DNA of 64,000 nt from Azospirillum oleiclasticum (GTDB lineage: Bacteria; Pseudomonadota; Alphaproteobacteria; Azospirillales; Azospirillaceae): the NCBI RefSeq assembly GCF_013423485.1, contig NZ_JABFFR010000005.1:1-64000 (forward strand), written 5' to 3'. Below the pieces are notes generated by a model, which ran no database searches, was not told the DNA's origin, and worked only from the letters and a program-made list of their open reading frames with translations. Shown here piece by piece: positions 57,431 to 64,000 of the stretch; position 1 is the stretch's first letter; every line of letters begins with the position of its first letter. The position numbers and the translations under genes are program-made.

Positions 57431-59436
57431 TCGGAAGCGAGGGCAACGACGGGGTCAAGGTCCGCCGCCTTGCGCGCGGGGAGATAGCCGAAGACAAGGC
57501 CGGTGGCGAAGGCGCAGCCAAAGGCCAGCAGCACCGGCCCCGGCGTTACCAGAACCGGCTTTCCGAAGGCGGCGAAGGCCCAGGTGACGGCGAGGCCGCC
57601 GGCAACGCCGACGGCACCGCCCAGCGTGCAGATGGCCAGCGCCTCGCTGTTGAACTGAAGCATGATGTTGACTCGGCGCGCTCCGGTCGCCATGCGCACG
57701 CCGATCTCCCGCGTGCGCTCGGTGACGCTGACCAACATGATGTTCATCACCCCGATGCCCCCCACCAGCAGCGAGATGGCGGCGATGGAGCCAAGCAACA
57801 GGGTCAGCGTGTTCTGCGTCTCCGTCGCCGTCTGGATGATGGAGGCCATGTTGCGGATCTGGAAATCCTCCGCCCGGTGGCGCGCGATGAGGAGCTGACG
57901 GATCTCCTCCTGCGTCTGGTCGATCCGCTCGACGTCCTCCACCTGAACGGTGATGGTGCGGACATAGCGCTGGCCGAACAGCCGCAGGCTGCCGGTGGTC
58001 AGCGGCACATAGACGATGTCGTCCTGGTCGTTGCCACCGGGCGAGGCGCCCTTGGCGCCCATCACCCCAATCACCTGGAAGGGGATGTTGTTGACCAGTA
58101 TGTGACGGCCCAGCGGGTCCTCCCCATTCGGGAACAGGGCACGTACCACCGTCTGGCCGATCGCCGCGACAGGGGCGTAGGTCGCCACGTCCTCCGGCCC
58201 GAAGAAGACGCCTGACGCGACGGTCCAGTCGCGCGCTTTCGGAAAGTCGGCGGTCGTGGCGTTCACCTGGGTTTGGTAATCGCGGTTGCCGGTACGCAGT
58301 GTCACGTTGCCCGGATATTCCGGCACCGCGGCGCGGATGTTGGGCAACTCGGCGATGGCGTCGGCGTCGGGCGCGACCAGGGTGGCGGTCACGCCCCCAC
58401 TTGGGCGCACGTTGGGGGCGCCGGGCCGGATCAACAGCAGGTTGGTTCCCATGGACGATATGCGCGTCAACACCTCCTGCCGAGCACCGTTGCCGATCGC
58501 TAGCATCGCCACCACGGAACCGACGCCGATGATGATGCCAAGCAACGTCAGCAGTGTCCGCAACAGGTTGTTGCGCAGCGCGTGCAGCGCCATGCGCCCG
58601 GCTTCCGCGACATCGCGGGGGTGGAGTCGGCCGACGCAGCGGCTGGGCAGCGGCCCCTCCGCCGCATCGTCCGGCGCGGCGGCATCCTGGACGGTGTCGG
58701 AGACGATGTTGCCGTCCTTGATCTCCACGATGCGGCGAGCCTGCTTCGCCACGTTGGGGTCGTGGGTGATCAGCAACACCGTGTGGCCCTGGGCGTTGAG
58801 GTCACGCAGCAGCTTCATCACCTCGGTGCCGCTGCGGCTGTCGAGCGCGCCGGTCGGCTCGTCGGCCAGGATCACCGGCCCGCCGTTCATCAGCGCCCGC
58901 GCGATGGACACGCGCTGCTGCTGCCCTCCTGAAAGCTGGTTGGGCCGGTGATCGAGCCGATCGGCGAGGCCGAGTTGGCCCAGCAGTTCCGTCGCGCGCG
59001 CCACCCGCTTGTCGTGTGGCATGCCGGCGTAAATGGCCGGCATCTCCACATTCTCGACCGCGGTGGAGGAGGCGAGGAGATTGTATTGCTGGAAGATGAA
59101 GCCGAACGCCTCCCGCCTCAGAACAGCGCGCCGGTCGGCGTCAAGCGTCGACACCTCCTCCCCATTGAAACGGTAGCTGCCGCCCGTGGGGCGGTCGAGC
59201 AGACCGATCAGGTTCATCAGCGTGGATTTGCCGGATCCCGAGGCGCCCATGATCGCCACGAATTCACCCGGAAAGATGTCCAGCGAGACACCGTGCAGCA
59301 CGGGCACTTCCAGCGTCCCTCGTTGGAACGACTTGATAATGCCGCGCAACGCAATGATCGGGATGGGCAGGCCCTCCATCCCCGTCCGGCCGGCGGACGC
59401 CGGAAGCGGGGTGAGACGTGCGATGTCGCCGTCCAT
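57427..59436 (-). CDS. macB: MacB-type ABC exporter (ATPase plus permease)
   Basis: This 669-residue protein has an N-terminal ATPase (Walker [15 protein letters not shown], signature [15 protein letters not shown], Walker [13 protein letters not shown]), then four membrane helices with the large periplasmic domain between helices 1 and 2 ([21 protein letters not shown] is helix 1). MacB exports macrolides, peptides or lipopeptide siderophores using mechanotransmission through MacA. The family can also export siderophores, but no synthesis genes are near. It starts 2 bp after macA. Confidence 0.95.
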   Translation of the reverse strand: MDGDIARLTPLPASAGRTGMEGLPIPIIALRGIIKSFQRGTLEVPVLHGVSLDIFPGEFVAIMGASGSGKSTLMNLIGLLDRPTGGSYRFNGEEVSTLDADRRAVLRREAFGFIFQQYNLLASSTAVENVEMPAIYAGMPHDKRVARATELLGQLGLADRLDHRPNQLSGGQQQRVSIARALMNGGPVILADEPTGALDSRSGTEVMKLLRDLNAQGHTVLLITHDPNVAKQARRIVEIKDGNIVSDTVQDAAAPDDAAEGPLPSRCVGRLHPRDVAEAGRMALHALRNNLLRTLLTLLGIIIGVGSVVAMLAIGNGARQEVLTRISSMGTNLLLIRPGAPNVRPSGGVTATLVAPDADAIAELPNIRAAVPEYPGNVTLRTGNRDYQTQVNATTADFPKARDWTVASGVFFGPEDVATYAPVAAIGQTVVRALFPNGEDPLGRHILVNNIPFQVIGVMGAKGASPGGNDQDDIVYVPLTTGSLRLFGQRYVRTITVQVEDVERIDQTQEEIRQLLIARHRAEDFQIRNMASIIQTATETQNTLTLLLGSIAAISLLVGGIGVMNIMLVSVTERTREIGVRMATGARRVNIMLQFNSEALAICTLGGAVGVAGGLAVTWAFAAFGKPVLVTPGPVLLAFGCAFATGLVFGYLPARKAADLDPVVALASE

Positions 59437-59438
59437 GG

Positions 59439-60719
59439 TCAGAACCTCGGCCCGAAGTTCGGCGGACCGCCGGGTCCGCGGTTGTTCTGCGCCATCACCG
59501 GTGCCGGAGTGTCGATGACCACGTCATCGCCGGGATTGAGGCCGCTGCGCACCTCCGCCATCACCCGGTTGCTGGCACCGATCACCACCCGCCGCTCGAC
59601 CGGCTGGCCATTTTCCAGAACGCGGGCGATGAAGGTGGTGGTCTCTCCTTCGGCGGGATGCGCACCGCGTTGCCCGCCCTCCCGCCGTCCCTCACCGGGC
59701 GGGCGCGGACCGGCACCGCTTCCGCCATTGGTGGGCCCGGACACGGCGCCGGCCGGCCGCGCGCCGCGCGCCGAAATGGGCTTCAGCGCGGCCATGGGCA
59801 CCAGCGGCACGTCCGTCGCCTGCGCTACCTGGAAAAACACCTGGGCGCTCATCTGCGGCAGCAGGTCCAGTTCGGAATTCTCGACCTCGAAAAGGGAGGC
59901 GTAGAGGACGACGTTGTTGACCACCTCGGGGGTTGGGAGGATTTGCCGCAGCTTGCCGAAGCGGCGGCGATCGGGACGGCCCAGCGTGGTGAACCAAGCG
60001 GGCATGCCGATCTTCAGCTTGGGGACATCCGCCTCCGACACCTGGGTGCGGACAGTCATCACGTCCAGCTCGGCGATCCGCAGGATGATCGGCGCCTGTT
60101 GGTTGGCGTTCAGTGTCTGGCCCTGACGCGCGGTGATGTCCACCACGATGCCGGCCATGGGCGCGTAGATCTTGGTGTAGCTGAGGTTGGCCTGGTCGCC
60201 GCGCAGGGTGGATTCGGTCTGCTGGATCTGCGCCTCCAGCGCCATGATCTGGGCGGCCAGGGTTTTCCGCTGTGCATCGGCGGTGTCGAACGCCTCGCGG
60301 CTGGTGGCCCGTTCGGCCAGCAGACGCCGTTGACGTTCGAACTGCGTTTCGGCCAACTCTTGCTGGACCGTGCGCTCCTTGACCTGGGCGCGCAATGCCA
60401 GAAGCTGGGCCTGATCGGCGGCCACGCGGGATTCATAGACGGTCGGGTCGATCTGCGCGAGCAGTTGCCCCTGCTCCACCTTCGCCCCATAGTCGACGAA
60501 GATCTTCTTGAGCTGCCCGGACACCTGGGTGCCGACATCCACATAATTTCGCGGCTGCAGCGTGCCGACAGCGGATACCGTGTCCTCCACGCTGCCGATG
60601 ACAACCGTGTGGGTGCGGAAGGGAGGCGGGGTTTCGGCTTTGGCCGCCACGAACCACCACCACCCGCCGCCCGCCGCCGCGGCCATCGCGACCAGCATCA
60701 ACAGAACCCGCTTCATCAT
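59439..60719 (-). CDS. macA: MacA-type periplasmic adaptor
   Basis: This 426-residue membrane-fusion protein has an N-terminal anchor ([20 protein letters not shown]), a lipoyl domain split by a long coiled-coil hairpin (~85-175, [19 protein letters not shown] onward), and a beta-barrel domain. A Gly/Pro-rich insert (~335-370, [18 protein letters not shown]) interrupts the C-terminal part and is unusual. It is the first gene of the macA-macB-omf operon. Confidence 0.94.
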   Translation of the reverse strand: MMKRVLLMLVAMAAAAGGGWWWFVAAKAETPPPFRTHTVVIGSVEDTVSAVGTLQPRNYVDVGTQVSGQLKKIFVDYGAKVEQGQLLAQIDPTVYESRVAADQAQLLALRAQVKERTVQQELAETQFERQRRLLAERATSREAFDTADAQRKTLAAQIMALEAQIQQTESTLRGDQANLSYTKIYAPMAGIVVDITARQGQTLNANQQAPIILRIAELDVMTVRTQVSEADVPKLKIGMPAWFTTLGRPDRRRFGKLRQILPTPEVVNNVVLYASLFEVENSELDLLPQMSAQVFFQVAQATDVPLVPMAALKPISARGARPAGAVSGPTNGGSGAGPRPPGEGRREGGQRGAHPAEGETTTFIARVLENGQPVERRVVIGASNRVMAEVRSGLNPGDDVVIDTPAPVMAQNNRGPGGPPNFGPRF

Positions 60720-60865
60720 CCTGCCGAGGCCTTCAATTGCAAACGACTGTCACCCGCAATAAACTCGGGAGATTGTCGGCCGGCAAGGTTGCTGATTCGT
60801 GTCCGAGGTGAGGGAAATGTGTAACGGAGTGTAACCGGTCCGGCAGGGGCGCCAGCGCCCCGGAT

Positions 60866-61027
60866 TCACCTGTATTTCACGATCACCCACACAGCATGAA
60901 TGATGCCCGGTATGTATCCGAGGAGCGTCAGAAGGATGTTGATCCAGAAATGCAGGCCGAAGCCGACCTGCAGGAAGACGCCGAGCGGCGGCAGCAGGAT
61001 CGCCAGAATGATGCGAAGGATGTCCAT
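60866..61027 (-). CDS. YqaE/Pmp3-family small membrane protein
   Basis: This 53-residue peptide has two membrane helices with the Pmp3 signature ILLPPLGVFLQVGFG and LLTLLGYIPGIIHAVWVI. Homologues in yeast and plants protect membrane potential under salt or cold; bacterial roles are unclear. It is one of the shortest genes in the window and stands alone. Confidence 0.92.
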   Translation of the reverse strand: MDILRIILAILLPPLGVFLQVGFGLHFWINILLTLLGYIPGIIHAVWVIVKYR

Positions 61028-61257
61028 GATGCGCCCGCTCCCTGCCGTGTCCGTGGTGGCCTGTGTAACGGTGCTGCAGCGTGGCTGTTCCCGCGATGCC
61101 ACAGGAACGTTGGACGCTGGGCACCCTTGCGCCATGAGCCGGTGACGCTCGTGCTGCGATGCACTATGTTTGGAGTATGGGTGCCGTATAACACAGACCC
61201 TTTGGGAATTGTGGAATTCAGACAGATCCAACCTGTAGGAATGGTTGAAAGGACGCC

Positions 61258-62031
61258 ATGAGCTCTCTCGCCCGCGAACGCGTTCTGCGCGTGCATCACT
61301 GGACCGACACGCTGTTCAGCTTCACCACCACGCGCGACCCGTCGTTCCGCTTCACGAACGGCCAGTTCGCGATGATCGGGCTGGAGGTGAACGGCCGTCC
61401 CTTGCTGCGCGCCTACAGCATGGTTAGCGCCAACTATGAAGAGCAGTTGGAGTTCCTCAGCATCAAGGTGCCGGATGGTCCGCTGACGTCTCGCCTGCAG
61501 CATATCAAGGAAGGCGACGAGATCATCGTCGGCCGCAAACCGACCGGCACCTTGCTGGCGGACAACCTGATACCCGGCAAGCATCTGTATCTGCTCGGGA
61601 CCGGTACCGGCTTGGCTCCTTTCATGAGCATCATCAAGGACCCCGACGTCTACGACCGGTACGAGAAGATCGTCCTTGTTCACGGCTGCCGCTTCGTGTC
61701 GGAGCTGGCCTACCGGGAGGAGATCACCGGCTCGCTGCGCGACAACGAGTTCTTCGGCGATCTGGTCCGGGAGAAGCTGATCTACTACCCCACAGTGACG
61801 CGCGAGGCGTTCGATAACCAGGGCCGCATCACCGATCTGCTCGAGTCGGGCAAGCTGTGCCGGGACATCGGCCTGCCGGCCCTGGATCGCGAGAACGACC
61901 GGGTCATGCTGTGTGGCAGCCCGGCCATGCTGGCCGATACCGTGGCGCTTCTGGAGGCCCGCGGGTTCGACGAGGGCAGCCACAACACGCCCGGCCATTA
62001 CGTGATCGAGAAGGCTTTCGTGGAGCGGTGA
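61258..62031 (+). CDS. fpr: Ferredoxin/flavodoxin-NADP reductase
   Basis: This 257-residue FAD enzyme transfers electrons between NADP(H) and ferredoxin or flavodoxin. It has the FAD motif RAYSMVSAN, the NADP site LLGTGTGLAPFMSI, the VLVHGCR block and the C-terminal HYVIEKAFVER of bacterial subclass I enzymes. It could supply reductant to nitrogenase or to oxidative-stress repair. Its promoter region (230 bp) shows no clear SoxR or Fur site. Confidence 0.95.
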   Translation: MSSLARERVLRVHHWTDTLFSFTTTRDPSFRFTNGQFAMIGLEVNGRPLLRAYSMVSANYEEQLEFLSIKVPDGPLTSRLQHIKEGDEIIVGRKPTGTLLADNLIPGKHLYLLGTGTGLAPFMSIIKDPDVYDRYEKIVLVHGCRFVSELAYREEITGSLRDNEFFGDLVREKLIYYPTVTREAFDNQGRITDLLESGKLCRDIGLPALDRENDRVMLCGSPAMLADTVALLEARGFDEGSHNTPGHYVIEKAFVER

Positions 62032-62064
62032 TCCCGACCGCTCCATAACGGGAGGGTTCAAGCG

Positions 62065-62850
62065 ATGGACGGGTCTCTGCCGGCGGTGTTCGTTTCCCAC
62101 GGCTCGCCGATGCTGGTGATCGAGGACGGGGCGGCGCACCGCTTCCTGAAAGGCTACAGTGCGCAACTCCGCAGGCCCAAGGCAGTGCTGGTGGTGTCGG
62201 CCCATTGGGAAACGCCGGCACCGCTTGTCTCCACCGCGGTCCGTCCGGACACGATCCACGACTTCGGCGGCTTCGCGCGCGAACTCTATGCCATGCGCTA
62301 CCCCGCACCGGGGGCGCCGGAGGTGGCGGGCAGGGCGGCGGGGCTGCTGACCACGGCCGGCATCCCCGCGGGTACGGACCCCGGTCGTGGGCTCGATCAT
62401 GGGGCTTGGGTGCCGCTCATGCTGCTCTACCCCGAGGCTGATATCCCGGTAACGCAGCTTTCCATTCAGCCGCATCTGGGACCAGAGCATCATTGGCGGG
62501 TCGGACAAGCGCTGCGGCCACTGCGTGACGAGGGGGTGCTGATCCTCGCCACCGGCGCCATCACCCACAATCTGCGCGAATTCTTCGGCCGCCGCTCGGA
62601 TGCCGGCTCGCCGGATTGGGTGACCGATTTTGCCGACTGGATCGCCGATGCGGTCGCAGAAGGGCGTACGGACGATCTGCTCGACTACCGCCGGCTGGCT
62701 CCGCACGCCGTCCGCAACCATCCGACCGACGAGCATCTGCTGCCGCTGTTCGTGGCTCTCGGAGCCGGCTCCAACGGACTGAGCGGTGTACCGGTCCATC
62801 GGAGCCACACGTACGGGGTGCTCGCCATGGACGCGTACGCCTTCGCCTGA
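62065..62850 (+). CDS. DODA-type extradiol dioxygenase family protein (LigB superfamily, YgiD-like)
   Basis: This 261-residue protein has the zinc or iron ligands of the LigB fold: FVSHGSPML, VSAHWETP, GLDHGAWVPL and GAITHNLREF. E. coli YgiD opens the ring of L-DOPA; the natural substrate here is unknown. It lies 33 bp after fpr on the same strand and may be cotranscribed. Confidence 0.9.
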   Translation: MDGSLPAVFVSHGSPMLVIEDGAAHRFLKGYSAQLRRPKAVLVVSAHWETPAPLVSTAVRPDTIHDFGGFARELYAMRYPAPGAPEVAGRAAGLLTTAGIPAGTDPGRGLDHGAWVPLMLLYPEADIPVTQLSIQPHLGPEHHWRVGQALRPLRDEGVLILATGAITHNLREFFGRRSDAGSPDWVTDFADWIADAVAEGRTDDLLDYRRLAPHAVRNHPTDEHLLPLFVALGAGSNGLSGVPVHRSHTYGVLAMDAYAFA

Positions 62851-62940
62851 GAAAGCTCCAGGTGGGAACGCATGCGCCCGCCGCCTGTTGCCCGACCGTT
62901 GACCCGACCCGGAAAGGGTGCCCGTCACGAGGAGAGCGAC

Positions 62941-63222
62941 ATGACCGATGCGAAGGGGACCGACGAGGAAAAGGCCGATCGCACCCGCTGCGTCGATGTG
63001 GAGGCGCTGGAAGACACGATGGAAGAGGTCGTCGAGACGCTGGACCTCGCCGAGCGGGCAGCGGGTTTCGTTGAGGCAACGTCCAACGATGCCGATGCCC
63101 GCAGCCGCGCCGCACAGGTCCGCCGACAAGCAGAAGCTATGTTGGACGCTGCCGAGGAAAACGGCACTCTTCGCCCAGCTGAGGATGACGCATCGGCCAG
63201 CACCCCGGGCACCATGCACTGA
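62941..63222 (+). CDS. Small acidic hypothetical protein
   Basis: This 93-residue protein is hydrophilic, rich in Glu, Asp and Ala, and predicted helical (VEALEDTMEEVVETLDLAER), with no membrane segment or recognised domain. The ATG follows GAGGAGAGCGAC, a good ribosome binding site. It lies 90 bp after the dioxygenase gene and converges on the LuxR-type regulator gene. Confidence 0.65.
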   Translation: MTDAKGTDEEKADRTRCVDVEALEDTMEEVVETLDLAERAAGFVEATSNDADARSRAAQVRRQAEAMLDAAEENGTLRPAEDDASASTPGTMH

Positions 63223-63241
63223 CGTCGTCCTCTGACGTGCT

Positions 63242-64000
63242 TTACCCGCCGCGCGCCGACAGTGCCCGCGTGGCCAGTGCCGTGGCGGACGCGCGGTTTC
63301 CCACGCCCAGTTTGGCGAAGACCTGTTCCAGGTGCTTGTTCACAGTGCGCGGGCTGATGCCCAGGATGGTGCTGATCTCCCGGTTCGACTTGCCGCGGGC
63401 GATCCACAGCAGCACGTCCGCCTCCCGCGCCGTAAGCGCAAATGCCTGCTTCAGGATGGCCTCGTCCTGACCAGTTGTAGGTTCGCTCAGCCGGTACAGA
63501 TACTCACCCGCCTTGCCGGGGCTGAGATAGGTGAATTCAAGGCGATGGCGGTCGTCGTCCTCTCCCACCTCCAGGGTGAAGGCGGGGGAAGCCGGATCGG
63601 GGTTGCGGCGCAGCCTTACCAGCCCCTCCGCTAGCACTTTAGAATCGGCCTCGCCGCCGCCATGGGCCAAGACACCCAACAGCCGTTCGGCCTGTGGCGT
63701 GCACCACATCACCCGCCCCCGATCCGTCGCGGCCAGCAGGAAGCGGCCAGTGGCGTCGAGCGCCACCCGCGCACCATAAGCGACGCGGGCGTTGGCCAGA
63801 TGCACGCGGATGCGGGCGATCAGCTCGTTGACGGCGATGGGCTTGGTCACGTAATCGACGCCGCCGGCCTCCAGCCCCTGGACCACATGCTCGGTCTCCG
63901 CCAGCCCGGTCATGAAGATGACAGGCAGATGCGAAAGATGAGGCTGCTGCTTCACCCGCCGGCAGGTCTCGAACCCGTCCATGCCCGGCATCATCGCGTC
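63242..64000 (-). CDS. PAS-containing LuxR-type response regulator (N-terminus outside window)
   Basis: The visible 252 residues begin at the phosphoacceptor region: the first codon is Asp, followed by AMMPGMDGFETCRRV, so the first ~50 residues of the receiver lie beyond the right edge. After the receiver (KPIAVNELIARIRVHLANA) comes a PAS-like segment (ALDATGRFLLAATDRGRVMWC) and a LuxR helix-turn-helix (LTAREADVLLWIARGKSNREI, RTVNKHLEQVFAKLGV). It is a transcription factor of a two-component system whose kinase is probably just outside the window. Confidence 0.9.
   Translation of the reverse strand, partial: DAMMPGMDGFETCRRVKQQPHLSHLPVIFMTGLAETEHVVQGLEAGGVDYVTKPIAVNELIARIRVHLANARVAYGARVALDATGRFLLAATDRGRVMWCTPQAERLLGVLAHGGGEADSKVLAEGLVRLRRNPDPASPAFTLEVGEDDDRHRLEFTYLSPGKAGEYLYRLSEPTTGQDEAILKQAFALTAREADVLLWIARGKSNREISTILGISPRTVNKHLEQVFAKLGVGNRASATALATRALSARGG

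Noticed and set aside
1..64000. Search by eye for tRNA, rRNA, integrase, transposase and prophage genes
   Set aside because: No CCA-type tRNA arm patterns, rRNA-like segments or recombinase proteins were found, so no mobile element is called although some regions (38.8-39.2 kb, 48.6 kb) are AT-rich.

Overview
The window is GC-rich (well over 65% by eye), densely coded DNA of an alphaproteobacterium. The closest fit I can suggest is Azospirillum or a relative in the Rhodospirillales. The grounds are many TRAP transporters, HWE-type histidine kinases, a hup/hyp uptake-hydrogenase maturation operon with a HoxA/HupR regulator and a sigma-54 promoter, and alphaproteobacterial Fur-like sites. This is inference from gene content, not a database match. 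I see no rRNA, tRNA, CRISPR array, transposase or integrase.

Left part (1-18.1 kb). A GntR-regulated TRAP operon (gntR-dctP-dctQ-dctM-sugar-acid dehydrogenase) runs off the left edge and has an almost perfect 27-bp operator dyad at its head. Next come an orphan TakP-like TRAP binding protein, a DUF3750-like protein, a caspase-like/WD40 lipoprotein, a split-barrel flavin protein and a methyltransferase. Two GH1 glycosidases then flank an ABCD-type (SbmA/BacA/YddA-like) ABC protein whose ATPase motifs have all decayed. Nitronate monooxygenase, fructose-1,6-bisphosphatase and a LuxR-type regulator without a phosphoacceptor Asp follow.

Hydrogenase block (18.1-27.1 kb). All genes are on the minus strand, in the order hupD-hupF-hupG-hupH-hupIJ-hypA-hypB-hoxA-hypC-hypD-hypE-hupE, tightly packed with 1-8 bp overlaps at several junctions. 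A -24/-12 promoter lies directly before hupD. The structural genes hupSLC, and also hupK and hypF, are not in the window, so the block matures a hydrogenase encoded elsewhere or is a remnant.

Sugar block (27.2-36.9 kb). A TRAP transporter (dctQ-dctM-dctP), an IolC-like kinase with a C-terminal DUF2090-like domain, a LacD/YihT-like class I aldolase, a tagatose/psicose-3-epimerase-like protein, an SDR dehydrogenase, a LacI regulator and a cupin form one apparent catabolic regulon. Four copies of a GTAACCG-N-TT-N-C operator lie in it. Two of them sit exactly in the 17-bp spacers of sigma-70-type promoters. A polyol or ketose is the likely substrate, but its identity is unknown.

Right part (37-64 kb). 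A minus-strand three-gene module encodes a TerB-like protein, a glycine-rich membrane protein and a small helical protein, function unknown. Then come a porin-like protein, two HWE/HisKA_2 kinases, a PiuC hydroxylase and a TonB-dependent siderophore receptor that share a 12-base Fur-like sequence, a secreted Sel1-like protein next to an orphan TAXI binding protein, an SsuABC-type ABC importer beside a threonine-synthase-like PLP enzyme, a beta-propeller protein with an unusual two-HTH regulator, a site-2-protease homologue, a complete MacA-MacB-outer-membrane-factor efflux operon, a Pmp3-type peptide, ferredoxin-NADP reductase, a DODA-type dioxygenase, and a response regulator cut by the right edge.
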